DNA of 64,000 nucleotides from Fusobacterium necrogenes (GCF_900450765.1 NZ_UGGU01000003.1:1626854-1690853); one strand, 5' to 3'. Positions 9,061-17,520 are shown, counted from the first letter of the stretch. Numbers and translations: made by a program. Notes: generated from the sequence alone by a model not told the origin.

Positions 9061-10074
9061 TTATTTTTTATAATCTTCTAAATTCTCATAAAATATTACA
9101 TGAGATTTTGATACATCCCAATTATTTTCTAAACTTTTATCTTTATATAACATTTCAAACATTCTTTTCCCAGCCATATACCCTTCTGATGCTATTTCTT
9201 CCATAACTGTCAACGAAATTACTTTCTCTTTTAATAATTTTTTTATCATTTTTCCAATCCCATTTGTTACAATTTTTTTGTTGAATAACAACTCTCTTGG
9301 AAGCTTTTCTAAAATATCATGTGCATATCTATTCATATACAATCCTTTTATAGATTCGTCCTTTAATTTTTTTTCTAGATAAAATAAACTATTCTCTATT
9401 CCATTACATTTTATAGGTCCTTCTATAATAATCTCATCTTCTTGCATTCTTTTTAAAAATCCTTCTAAATAAAGTTTTGAAGAAACCTTATCATCACCAT
9501 TATCTATTATTAGTAATTTTTCATTTTTTCTCAATAATTTTGACATTAATCCTGCTGCTATTCTTCCTTGTCTTTTATGATCTGGACCTACATGTGGGAT
9601 ATTTTTATCTAATCTTATTCCTAACGAAATTATTTTTATTTTCTCTAAATAAGGAGTTAATACTTGATATACTTTTTTCTTATCTAATGGTGTAATTATT
9701 AATCCATCAATATCCTTTTCATTTAACACCTCTTTTAAGTCATCTATCTGATTATTAGGAGAATTTATATCAGTTGTTTTTATTTTTACTTCATAATTAT
9801 AAGCTTTATATTCATCAAAAGCTTCCTTTATTCCACGCAAAATTTCCTGAGTATAAAATTCATTTTTAGATTTCACTACTAACACATATACTTTTTTGTG
9901 TTTTTTTGTTCCTAATGAACTACCTATATAGTTTTTTTCATAGTTCATTTCCTTGACTAATTCTAAAATTTTTCTTTTAGTTTCTTCTTTTATCAATGAG
10001 CTACCATTGATAGCTCTAGCAACCGTTGTTCTACTAATTCCTAATTTTTTAGCAATCTCCTTTTGAGTTATCAT
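9061..10074 (-). CDS. LacI-family transcriptional regulator of the ManNAc/sialate genes
   Basis: A 337-residue repressor. Residues 1-25 form the LacI helix-turn-helix (ITQKEIAKKLGISRTTVARAINGS), followed by the hinge helix (about 45-58) and a periplasmic-binding-protein-like sensor domain. It is first in an operon with nanK and divergent from the symporter. Two palindromes of LacI type, with central CG (10357-10372, 8086-8099), sit just downstream of the -10 boxes of the symporter and yhcH-nanE promoters; it is the obvious protein to bind them. The inducer is not readable from sequence; ManNAc, its phosphate or sialic acid are candidates. Confidence 0.87.
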   Translation of the reverse strand: MITQKEIAKKLGISRTTVARAINGSSLIKEETKRKILELVKEMNYEKNYIGSSLGTKKHKKVYVLVVKSKNEFYTQEILRGIKEAFDEYKAYNYEVKIKTTDINSPNNQIDDLKEVLNEKDIDGLIITPLDKKKVYQVLTPYLEKIKIISLGIRLDKNIPHVGPDHKRQGRIAAGLMSKLLRKNEKLLIIDNGDDKVSSKLYLEGFLKRMQEDEIIIEGPIKCNGIENSLFYLEKKLKDESIKGLYMNRYAHDILEKLPRELLFNKKIVTNGIGKMIKKLLKEKVISLTVMEEIASEGYMAGKRMFEMLYKDKSLENNWDVSKSHVIFYENLEDYKK

Positions 10075-10120
10075 AACTATCTATCTCCCAAATCTAAGTT
10101 ACATGTTCATATTTTAGTAT

Positions 10121-10149
10121 AATATACCTTTTTTTCTTTTATTTGTCAA
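10121..10149 (-). promoter_or_regulatory. Promoter of lacI-nanK (TTGACA-17-TATATT)
   Basis: -35 at 10144-10149 and -10 at 10121-10126 on the minus strand. A single half operator (ATGTTCA at 10103-10109) lies just downstream, at the place where full operators sit in the other two promoters, which may mean weak autoregulation. Confidence 0.75.
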
Positions 10150-10315
10150 TATTTCCAAAGTTATATTTTTCGATTTTAGAATAATATTTTCTTTTTTTTT
10201 ACACTGATTATACATAATATTTTTATGTTGTTTAACAACTTAATTATTATTTTAATCTAAAATATATTATTAATATTCTTTTAAAACAAAAAATAAACAT
10301 TTTTTTAAAAAATTA

Positions 10316-10344
10316 TTGACTTTTTTTAAAAAATATATTAATAT
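10316..10344 (+). promoter_or_regulatory. Promoter of the symporter gene (TTGACT-17-TAATAT)
   Basis: -35 at 10316-10321, -10 at 10339-10344. The longest reading frame of the symporter begins inside the -35 box, which proves that its true start lies downstream. The rest of the 325-base divergent region (10075-10399) is A/T-rich with the lacI promoter on the other strand. Confidence 0.8.
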
Positions 10345-10356
10345 TTTCTCAAAGAA

Positions 10357-10372
10357 ATGTTCTCGAGAACAT
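10357..10372. promoter_or_regulatory. LacI-type operator O2, perfect 16-bp palindrome
   Basis: ATGTTCTCGAGAACAT, fully symmetric around CG, positioned over the expected start point of the symporter promoter and 15 bases before its ribosome binding site. It shares 13 of 14 core bases with the operator at 8086-8099. Confidence 0.88.
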
Positions 10373-10399
10373 AGTTTAGAATATTTAAGGAGGCTTTTT

Positions 10400-11950
10400 A
10401 TGAATTGGCATTGGCTAAACTGGATTGTTATTTTGCTTTATTTTATTGGTATGTTTATGGTTGGAGTTTACTTCTCCAAGAGAGCTAATTCTACTGAAGA
10501 TTACTTTAAAGCAGGGGGAAGAGTTCCTGCTTGGGTAACTGCTTGTAGTATTTATGCAACTGCGCTATCATCTATATCTTTTATAGCTATCCCTGCTTCT
10601 GTTTTCAGTAAAGGATGGTTATTAGGAATGGCACCTTTAGGAATTATTCCTATTGTTTGGGTTGCTGCTGTTGTATTTGTACCTTTCTTTAGAAGAGTTA
10701 ATGTAACTACAGCTTATGAATATCTTGGAAAAAGATTTGATAACAAATTTAGACTTATTGGAAGTTTAGCTTTTATTCTTTTCCATGTTGTTAGAATGGC
10801 TATAGTACTTTATCTTCCAACATTAGCATTACAACAAGCTCTTCCAAGTTTAAATCCTGTAATACTTACTATTGGAGTTGCAATTTTTTGTGTTGCTTAT
10901 ACTTCAATGGGAGGAATTGAGGCAGTCTTATGGTCTGATGCTATTCAAACAATTGTTTTATTACTTGGAGCTTTGTTAATCATTATAGCAGGATTTACAG
11001 CTGCTCCAGAAGGAGTCGCTCAAGGATTCAAGTCTCTTTCTGATAATGGTATGCTTTTAAATGGTGATTTCTTTAGCTTAGACCTTGCTAAAATTAGTAT
11101 TTGGACTATGTTAATAGGTGGATTTGTTAATTCTATCTATTCTTATGTTGGAAGCCAAGATATTGTTCAAAGATACAATACTACAAAAAATGAAGAAGAA
11201 GCTAAGAAAAGTTTATTTATGAATATCCCATTACTTTGTACTAGTATATTTATTTTTGTTGGTATGGGATCTGCACTATTTATTTTCTTCAAATTTAAAG
11301 CTCAACTTCCAGTTGGAATAAATGGAAATGCCATATTACCATATTTTGTAATTCAATATATACCTACTGGTATTTCTGGACTTGTTCTTGCTGCTATATT
11401 TGCTGCTGCACAATCTACAGTATCTTCAAGCTTAAACTCTGTTTCTACTTGTATGACAGCTGATATTTTAGAGCATTTAAGACCAGATATGAATGATAAA
11501 CAAAAATTATCTTTCGCTAAAGGCTCAAGCTGGGTAGTAGGAATTTTAAGTACAATACTAGCTGTACATTTCCTATATGCTGGACAAGGAGATATGTTCT
11601 TATATTTCCAAGCTATTACTGGATTATTAGGAGGTCCTATTGCTGGAGTATTCCTAGTTGGAATGTTCTTTGATAAAGTTAATACAAAAGCTGTTTGGAT
11701 AGGTTTTATGGTTTCTATATTAATAGCTATATATCTAACTAATCCAATGAACATAGCTTCCAATGTTATTCCTGGTTATGTTAAACCACAAATATTTGAA
11801 TTTATGATATCTTTCTTAATTATAGCAGGAAGTGTTGTTACATCTGTTTTAGCTTCATTTGTAACTGGAAAACCAAATTCAGAACAAATAGAAGGTCTAA
11901 CTTATTCTTCTATTAAAAATATGAAAGAAGATAGTAAATTATCTATTTAA
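10400..11950 (+). CDS. Sodium:solute symporter (SSS family), probable sialic acid or ManNAc transporter
   Basis: A 516-residue membrane protein with about 13 transmembrane segments. The start is ATG at 10400 with AAGGAGG seven bases upstream. SSS landmarks are GVYFSKRANSTEDYFKAGGR after the first segment, the substrate region near ATALSSISF, and the sodium-site segment AAQSTVSSSLNSVSTCMTAD in the middle. The divergent LacI-type regulator and shared operator link it to nanE, yhcH and nanK. SSS sialic acid transporters (SiaT type) occur in such clusters, so sialate or ManNAc is the likely cargo. The sequence does not settle which one. Confidence 0.88.
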   Translation: MNWHWLNWIVILLYFIGMFMVGVYFSKRANSTEDYFKAGGRVPAWVTACSIYATALSSISFIAIPASVFSKGWLLGMAPLGIIPIVWVAAVVFVPFFRRVNVTTAYEYLGKRFDNKFRLIGSLAFILFHVVRMAIVLYLPTLALQQALPSLNPVILTIGVAIFCVAYTSMGGIEAVLWSDAIQTIVLLLGALLIIIAGFTAAPEGVAQGFKSLSDNGMLLNGDFFSLDLAKISIWTMLIGGFVNSIYSYVGSQDIVQRYNTTKNEEEAKKSLFMNIPLLCTSIFIFVGMGSALFIFFKFKAQLPVGINGNAILPYFVIQYIPTGISGLVLAAIFAAAQSTVSSSLNSVSTCMTADILEHLRPDMNDKQKLSFAKGSSWVVGILSTILAVHFLYAGQGDMFLYFQAITGLLGGPIAGVFLVGMFFDKVNTKAVWIGFMVSILIAIYLTNPMNIASNVIPGYVKPQIFEFMISFLIIAGSVVTSVLASFVTGKPNSEQIEGLTYSSIKNMKEDSKLSI

Positions 11951-11983
11951 TCTTAACTTTACTTTGTAAAAAATCTCTCAAAA

Positions 11984-12020
11984 AAAAGATAAGCCTCAGT
12001 ACTAATGAGGCTTATCTTTT
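11984..12020. terminator. Bidirectional terminator between symporter and comF-like gene
   Basis: Perfect 15-bp inverted repeat (11984-11998 with 12006-12020), 7-base loop, flanked by A and T runs, so it serves both convergent genes. The comF stop codon overlaps its right edge. Confidence 0.92.
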
Positions 12021-12610
12021 TATTCACTCTTAATATTTTTACAAATGGTCAATATATATATATCATCTACATATATATCTTCTTTTAAAAGTTCACATAG
12101 ATTTTTAAGTGTTGCTCCTGTTGTAAATAGGTCGTCTACTATAAGTAAGCTCCCTCTTTTTGTTAGTTTCCTTTCTTTTATTATACTATTTTTAAATAGC
12201 TCCATTTTCTTTTCTATAGGAAGTTTTTTTATCTCTTCAGACGATAATTTTCTAAAAAAATCTAATGATATTGGCTTATTTAAACTCTCGCCAAGATGTT
12301 TTACTATTTGGAAGAGAGGTTGTATCTCTCTATAATGTGTAGGTGGCGTGGCTACTATTCCATCAATTTTCTCCTCTAATCTCCAATCTTCCTTTATAAA
12401 TTTAGCTACTGCTTCAGCTATATCAATAGCTCTATTATACTCTTTATGATATTTTAATTCATTTAAAGCTTTCCCTATATCTGTGTATTCTACATCAAAT
12501 ATCGGATATCCAAATATATCTTCACCTTGATAATTACTTTTTCTCATAAAATAATCAAGTGTATATCCTTCTTTCCAATTTCCCTCTATTATCATAGGAT
12601 GTATCTCCAA
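12020..12610 (-). CDS. ComF-like phosphoribosyltransferase-fold protein
   Basis: A 196-residue protein with a type I PRTase fold. The PRPP-binding signature LLIVDDLFTTGATLKNL lies near residue 160; GIVATPPTHYREIQPLF is the PRTase region equivalent to the ComF consensus. The zinc finger of longer ComF proteins is absent. The start is the TTG at 12610 with GGAGG nine bases upstream: an ATG 16 codons earlier overlaps the -10 box of the promoter at 12650-12678 and cannot be transcribed from it. ComF proteins act in DNA uptake in competent bacteria; no other competence gene is near, so the role here is open. Confidence 0.75.
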   Translation of the reverse strand: MEIHPMIIEGNWKEGYTLDYFMRKSNYQGEDIFGYPIFDVEYTDIGKALNELKYHKEYNRAIDIAEAVAKFIKEDWRLEEKIDGIVATPPTHYREIQPLFQIVKHLGESLNKPISLDFFRKLSSEEIKKLPIEKKMELFKNSIIKERKLTKRGSLLIVDDLFTTGATLKNLCELLKEDIYVDDIYILTICKNIKSE

Positions 12611-12649
12611 TTCATTTCTCCTCCTAAATTTAATTATATCTCTATTATA

Positions 12650-12678
12650 ATTATACATTTTTTATGAATAAAAATCAA
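12650..12678 (-). promoter_or_regulatory. Promoter of the comF-like gene (TTGATT-17-TATAAT)
   Basis: -35 at 12673-12678 and perfect -10 at 12650-12655 on the minus strand. Its position fixes the downstream TTG as the start of the comF-like gene. Confidence 0.8.
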
Positions 12679-12748
12679 ATAAACTGTTTAGTAATTTTTC
12701 AAGATCATTTATTTCCTAATATTTCAATATTTTTTTTATAAAAAATAC

Positions 12749-12777
12749 TTGATATTATTGAATAGTTGATGTATAAT
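12749..12777 (+). promoter_or_regulatory. Promoter of the cold shock gene (TTGATA-17-TATAAT)
   Basis: -35 at 12749-12754, -10 at 12772-12777. The start near 12784 gives a leader of about 75 bases ahead of the csp ATG, unusually long for this genome and typical of cold-regulated mRNAs. Confidence 0.8.
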
Positions 12778-12858
12778 CTATTTAATTGTTCTAGGGAGCT
12801 GAATTTTATAAATTCTACTATTCGAACGAGAAGTTTTTTATTTTTTGGAGGTTGTAAA

Positions 12859-13059
12859 ATGTTAAAGGGAACTGTAAAATGGTTTAACAAAGAAAAAGGA
12901 TTTGGATTTGTAACTAGCGAAGATGGTGCTGATTATTTCGTACACTTCACTGGAATAGTAGGAGAAGGATTCAGAACTTTAGAAGAAGGACAAGCTGTTA
13001 CTTTCGAAGTTACAGAAGGTAAAAAAGGACCTATGGCTGTAGACGTTAAAGTTGCTTAG
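12859..13059 (+). CDS. Cold shock protein, CspA family
   Basis: A 66-residue single cold-shock domain that binds single-stranded RNA and DNA and melts RNA structure at low temperature. RNP1 KGFGFVT and RNP2 YFVHFT are intact; the opening [17 protein letters not shown] is canonical. The ATG at 12859 has GGAGG seven bases upstream; an in-frame ATG 31 codons earlier lies inside the -10 box and is rejected. The aromatic RNP1 Phe pair is present. It is transcribed alone, between its own promoter and terminator. The usual HFS of RNP2 reads HFT here, a small change. Confidence 0.95.
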   Translation: MLKGTVKWFNKEKGFGFVTSEDGADYFVHFTGIVGEGFRTLEEGQAVTFEVTEGKKGPMAVDVKVA

Positions 13060-13082
13060 TTTTTTATAAATATGAATTTTTT

Positions 13083-13104
13083 GAGAGCGATTATCGTCGC
13101 TCTC
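13083..13104 (+). terminator. Terminator of the cold shock gene
   Basis: Perfect 8-bp GC-rich stem (13083-13090 with 13097-13104) followed by a T-rich run, 23 bases after the csp stop. Confidence 0.92.
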
Positions 13105-13118
13105 TTTTATTTATTTTT

Positions 13119-13340
13119 GTTACTACTCAGCTATTTATGATTTAAAAAGAAAACTAAGAATTGTTCCATATTTCAAGAAGTTGATTAACTATGAGCTTAT
13201 CTCACTAAAAATGCAAGGGTTAAGTCTTTTGACTTATTGCATTTTTTAGCGTTCGATTTCGCTGAGTTAATCTAACTTCTCTTCATAAATTACACAACTC
13301 TTTGAGTTTTCTTAAATTAATTTACTGGCTGAGTAGTTAC
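13119..13340. repeat. 222-bp imperfect inverted repeat, MITE-like
   Basis: The left half (13119-13226) and right half (13231-13340) are imperfect reverse complements along their whole length. The ends are ACTACTCAGC and GCTGAGTAGT; the centre is a strong hairpin with GTTAAGTC facing GACTTA and AAAAATGCAA facing TTGCATTTTT around a TTTT loop. No protein is encoded. The right edge contributes the TAA stop of the PRD regulator gene. Structure and size fit a miniature inverted-repeat element or its remnant; no clear target duplication is visible and no second copy was seen in this window. Confidence 0.75.
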
Positions 13341-15391
13341 TCATTTTTTCCTATTTTAGATAAAAATTCAAACTTTTTAATAGTATCTTTTACCTTTCTA
13401 ATATTTGTAAACTCATCTAATCTTGATAAAAAATTATGATTATTAGCTAAATCCATAAAATCAGCTAAAGCTTCTAGATGTTCCTCTCCATCAATAGATG
13501 TAAAAACTAATATTGTTTTTACAGGAAGATTTCCTGGAAAAATAACTTCATTTTCTAAAGTAAGTAATCCCATAACAGTTTTAAAAACATTATTATCATT
13601 TTTACTATGAGGAATAGCAATTTTTTTATTAGTAACCATATATGAACCATATTCTTCTATCTTTTTAATCATACTATCTATATATGTTTTATCACATGAA
13701 CCATCATCTACTAACATCTCACCTATCTCTAATATAGCTTCCTTCCAATTATTAGAATCACTTTGTAAAATAATATTATTCTTTAAAAGCTCAGAAAGTG
13801 AAAGAATATTTCTACTAGTGTCATCAATAAGTAAATCCCCTATAAATTCTTTCAACCCTTTTTTTAATGTTACAAAATCTGTAATAAGGGTATTTTTCTC
13901 TATTATTTTTATTAAATTGCTGAATTTAATTTTTCTTTGTTGCTCCTGTAATCCAGCTTTTTGTAAATTTATTTTATCTTCATTAGATAAAATAGTATTA
14001 ACTTGTACTATTGGTTTTGAAAAACTATTATCTAAATGTAATGTAGTAATAATTAAATCAATTTCATCTAAATCATACTCTTCTAACTTATAAATTGGGA
14101 TTATATCTTTTACAAAAACACTATAAGCATTTTTTAATTGTTGTGCCAAAAGTTTTGATGTTCCATAACCAAAACCACAAACAATTAAAACTTTTTTCTC
14201 CAAAGAGAAATTTTTATCAATGGCACTTTTAAAATGAGTCCCTAAAAAAGCTATCTCATCTGGAGTAATCTCCATTCCTATAAAATCTTCCAAAGGAGAT
14301 AATGATTTTTTTGTAGCTTCAAAAATAGGTTTATAGTTTTTCAAAAAATCAGTTAAAATAGAATTTTCTAGAGAAATACTATTTTTTAACCTATGAATTG
14401 TCGGTTTTAAATGATTTATAATTCCATATAACAAATCTTTATCCTTAGTTAAATCAATCTCTATATTTATTGAAAAATTTTCTATTATCTTTTTTGCTAA
14501 AACATCAATCTCTATCCAAAAATTATAAAAATTACTTTCATTACAATAATTATGGCAACCTAAATATAAATCAGTTAATTTTAAAATTTCAATATCATTC
14601 ATAAAAATATTAAAATTTTTCTCTATAATTTTTATATTATTTTTTATTTGAGAATACTCAGCAGTTCTTTTGAAAAAATTCTCATTTTCTATCTTAGTTA
14701 AAACCTTACTATTTTTTAATCTCCAAATCATAATACAAATATAGTTTTGAAATGTTAAATAAGGTTCATCAGCAATTAAAATATTTTTTTCTTCCATTAG
14801 AATATCTATAAATTTTTTAGAAATCTCCTTGTATTCTAATAAAAAAATCTCATCTAATAATTTTTTTATAAACTCTGAATGTTTAGAAGAAAAATAATTA
14901 AAATACTTATTTAAAAATTTTAATTGGGCAGTTCTAATATTTCCCTCTTCTCCAACTAAGATTAATCCCTTTTGAATCTCTGTTTCTAATTTCAAATTGT
15001 ATTTTTCTAATTTTTCTCTAATCTCTCTTACAATATTTTTTATAGTTGTTCTACTAACATCTAACTCCTCACCTAGGTCTTTTAAATTCAATTTTTCTTG
15101 AAATAATGTTTTAAATAATACTATTTCATCTTTTATTTCATCTGTAGAGATATTTTTTTGAAAGAAAGAGATTACATCAGAAAGTACATTTAAATTTGAA
15201 TAAAAAAGTTCCCCTTTAGACTTTTTTTCTATCTCTATAAAATGACTTTCAGAAAGAAGTTCATTTATTTTCTCTATATCATACCGAATACTTCTTTCAT
15301 TTATAAAAAGATTTTCTGATAGATATTTATAAGAAGATTTTCCTTCATTTTCTAAAAGTATTTTTAATATATCTAACATTCTATTTGTCAT
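13337..15391 (-). CDS. PRD-containing BglG/MtlR-type regulator with PTS EIIB- and EIIA-like domains
   Basis: A 684-residue PTS-controlled activator. An N-terminal HTH_11 domain (about 5-60) and a second HTH (about 100-150) are followed by two PRD domains with candidate phospho-His in LGCHNYCNES and in NHLKPTIHRL / LGTHFKSAI, an EIIB-like domain with Cys in LIVCGFGYGTSK (about 400-480), and an EIIA fructose/mannitol domain ending the chain with IAIPHSKN (His595). Phosphorylation of these sites by the PTS should tune its activity. It is divergent from the PTS permease gene it probably controls. The last codons abut the inverted repeat that supplies the stop. Confidence 0.9.
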   Translation of the reverse strand: MTNRMLDILKILLENEGKSSYKYLSENLFINERSIRYDIEKINELLSESHFIEIEKKSKGELFYSNLNVLSDVISFFQKNISTDEIKDEIVLFKTLFQEKLNLKDLGEELDVSRTTIKNIVREIREKLEKYNLKLETEIQKGLILVGEEGNIRTAQLKFLNKYFNYFSSKHSEFIKKLLDEIFLLEYKEISKKFIDILMEEKNILIADEPYLTFQNYICIMIWRLKNSKVLTKIENENFFKRTAEYSQIKNNIKIIEKNFNIFMNDIEILKLTDLYLGCHNYCNESNFYNFWIEIDVLAKKIIENFSINIEIDLTKDKDLLYGIINHLKPTIHRLKNSISLENSILTDFLKNYKPIFEATKKSLSPLEDFIGMEITPDEIAFLGTHFKSAIDKNFSLEKKVLIVCGFGYGTSKLLAQQLKNAYSVFVKDIIPIYKLEEYDLDEIDLIITTLHLDNSFSKPIVQVNTILSNEDKINLQKAGLQEQQRKIKFSNLIKIIEKNTLITDFVTLKKGLKEFIGDLLIDDTSRNILSLSELLKNNIILQSDSNNWKEAILEIGEMLVDDGSCDKTYIDSMIKKIEEYGSYMVTNKKIAIPHSKNDNNVFKTVMGLLTLENEVIFPGNLPVKTILVFTSIDGEEHLEALADFMDLANNHNFLSRLDEFTNIRKVKDTIKKFEFLSKIGKNE

Positions 15392-15489
15392 CTGCTTTCT
15401 CCTTACAAATTGTTATTATATTAATTATATCATAAAATATTAAAATCAACTAAATTAAAACATATAAAGTCAAAAAAAATCATATTTTT

Positions 15490-15535
15490 TTGAATTTTTT
15501 AGATTCTATTCAAACAAGTAAAATTTTGTTATACT
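15490..15535 (+). promoter_or_regulatory. Promoter region of the fructose-type PTS gene with inverted repeat
   Basis: An extended -10 (TGTTATACT, TATACT at 15530-15535) lies 18 bases before the ribosome binding site. Upstream, TTGAAT (15490-15495) and ATTCAA (15508-15513) form an inverted repeat that overlaps the -35 position, a plausible activator site for the divergent PRD regulator. The -35 match is poor, as expected for an activated promoter. The region 15392-15567 is otherwise A/T-rich with a minus-strand TATAAT for the regulator gene. Confidence 0.5.
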
Positions 15536-15567
15536 CATACTATAAAATATAAGTGGAGGTAAAAGTA

Positions 15568-17460
15568 ATGAATTTTAGAAATTTAATTGATGAAAATTTA
15601 ATTATTCTTGATTCAAAGTGTAAAACAAAGATTGAAGCTATTGAAAAATTAGTTGACCTTTTAAATGCAAGTGGTGTTTTAGAAAACAGAGATGAGTTTT
15701 TAAAAGTTGTAATGGAGAGAGAAACAAAATCTCCAACAGGATTAGAAGATGGTTTAGCAATACCACATGGAAAATCTACAACAGTTAAAAGTGCTAAAAT
15801 CTCAGCAATGAGATTAAAAAATAAAATTACTAATTGGGAATCAGTTGATGAAGACAATGAAGTTGAATTAGCTTTCTTAATAGCTATTCCAGATTCAGAA
15901 AAAGGTTCTACTCATATAGAGGTTTTATCAAATTTAACTACTCTATTTATGGAAGATGGATTCTTAGATGAATTAAAAAATGCTAAAACTAAAAAAGAGT
16001 TTTTAGATGTAATCTTAAAAAATGAAAAAGTTGAAGAGGAAAAAGTAGAAGAAAAAGTTGAGAAAAATAACTTTGTTCAAGAAACAACAGAAAAACAAGA
16101 CTTTAAACAAACTTTAAATAGAATGAAAGAACACTTACTATTTGGAACATCTCATATGATTCCATTCATAGTTGCAGGAGGAGTTCTTTTATCACTAGCA
16201 GTTATGTTATCAGGAAAAGGTGCTGTTCCAGATAGTGGATTCTTAAAAGAGATGGCAGATATGGGAATTGCAGGACTTACTCTTTTCACTGCAATACTTG
16301 GAGGATATATAGCTTACTCAATAGCTGATAAACCAGGATTAGCACCAGGTATGATTGGTTCTTGGATAGCAGTACAAAACTATAAAACAGGATTCTTAGG
16401 TGCAATTATTGTCGGATTTATAGCTGGATTTATTGTTCAAAACTTAAAGAAAATTAAATTACCAGATAGTATGAAATCTCTAGGTTCAATCTTTATCTAT
16501 CCATTAATAGGAACTTTCTTAGTTTGTTCTGTTGTTATTTGGATAATTGGAAACCCTATTGCAAGTATGATGGAAGCTATGAATAGTTGGTTAGCTGGAA
16601 TGGCTGGAAGTGGAAAAGTTCTATTAGGAACTATCCTAGGGGGAATGACTGCATTTGATATGGGTGGACCTATCAACAAAGTTGCTACACTTTTTGCTCA
16701 AACTCAAGTTGATACTCAACCTTGGTTAATGGGAGGAGTTGGAATAGCTATTTGTACTCCACCATTAGGAATGGCATTAGCTACATTTATGTCTCCTAAA
16801 AAATATACTAAAGAGGAAAAAGAAGCAGGTAAAGCTGCTGCTATAATGGGACTTATCGGTATCAGTGAAGGAGCTATTCCATTTGCTGCTGCTGATCCTG
16901 TAAGAGTTCTACCAGCAATAGTTGCAGGAGGAATTGTAGGAAACGTTATTGGATTCTTAATGAACTGTATTAACCACGCTCCTTGGGGAGGTTGGATTGT
17001 TCTTCCAGTAGTTGAAGGAAAAATAGGATATATAATCGGTACTGTTGCTGGAGCTCTAGTTACTGCACTAATAGTAAATGCTTTAAAACCAGTAGCAGTT
17101 GAAAAAGAGGATTCTGAAGAGGAAGAAATAAACTGTGAAAGTGTACAAGGAGAAGGAGAAGCTGAAGTATTAGCAATAACATCTTGTCCTTCAGGAGTTG
17201 CTCATACTTTCTTAGCAGCAAAAGCTTTAGAAAAAACTGCAGCTAAATTAGGTATAAAAATAAAAGTTGAAACTCAAGGAGCTAATGGAATTGTTAATAG
17301 AATAACTCCAAAAGATGTAGAAAATGCAAAAGTTATTATATTTGCTCATGATATTGCTATAAAAGAACCTCAAAGATTTAAAAATATAAAAATAGTAGAT
17401 GTAAAAACTAAAGTTGCAATTCAAGACCCTAAAACTTTAATTCAAAATAGCTTAAAATAA
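15568..17460 (+). CDS. Fructose-family PTS permease, domain order EIIA-EIIC-EIIB
   Basis: A 630-residue phosphotransferase permease that imports and phosphorylates a hexose, probably fructose or a relative. Residues 1-150 are EIIA-Fru with active His67 in LAIPHGKS. A charged Glu/Lys linker (about 155-185) leads to the EIIC membrane domain (about 190-515, some nine segments, including GGMTAFDMGGPINK and GISEGAIPFAA). The C-terminal EIIB domain has its active Cys near 540 in ITSCPSGVAHT. In many relatives EIIB precedes EIIC; here it follows. GGAGG lies nine bases before the ATG at 15568. No fruK is adjacent, so phosphofructokinase 1 must come from elsewhere if the sugar is fructose. Confidence 0.88.
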   Translation: MNFRNLIDENLIILDSKCKTKIEAIEKLVDLLNASGVLENRDEFLKVVMERETKSPTGLEDGLAIPHGKSTTVKSAKISAMRLKNKITNWESVDEDNEVELAFLIAIPDSEKGSTHIEVLSNLTTLFMEDGFLDELKNAKTKKEFLDVILKNEKVEEEKVEEKVEKNNFVQETTEKQDFKQTLNRMKEHLLFGTSHMIPFIVAGGVLLSLAVMLSGKGAVPDSGFLKEMADMGIAGLTLFTAILGGYIAYSIADKPGLAPGMIGSWIAVQNYKTGFLGAIIVGFIAGFIVQNLKKIKLPDSMKSLGSIFIYPLIGTFLVCSVVIWIIGNPIASMMEAMNSWLAGMAGSGKVLLGTILGGMTAFDMGGPINKVATLFAQTQVDTQPWLMGGVGIAICTPPLGMALATFMSPKKYTKEEKEAGKAAAIMGLIGISEGAIPFAAADPVRVLPAIVAGGIVGNVIGFLMNCINHAPWGGWIVLPVVEGKIGYIIGTVAGALVTALIVNALKPVAVEKEDSEEEEINCESVQGEGEAEVLAITSCPSGVAHTFLAAKALEKTAAKLGIKIKVETQGANGIVNRITPKDVENAKVIIFAHDIAIKEPQRFKNIKIVDVKTKVAIQDPKTLIQNSLK

Positions 17461-17471
17461 TAACTTAAAAA

Positions 17472-17506
17472 TAAAGAGCAAGTATGATAAACCTACTTGC
17501 TCTTTA
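17472..17506. terminator. Bidirectional terminator between the PTS gene and apbE
   Basis: Perfect 13-bp inverted repeat (17472-17484 with 17494-17506) flanked by A and T runs; it serves both convergent units. Confidence 0.92.
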
Positions 17507-17520
17507 TTTTTTATCTATAA

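Noticed and set aside
12705-12890. 61-codon minus-strand frame over the cold shock promoter
   Set aside because: Antisense to a clear promoter, leader and start; no supporting signals.
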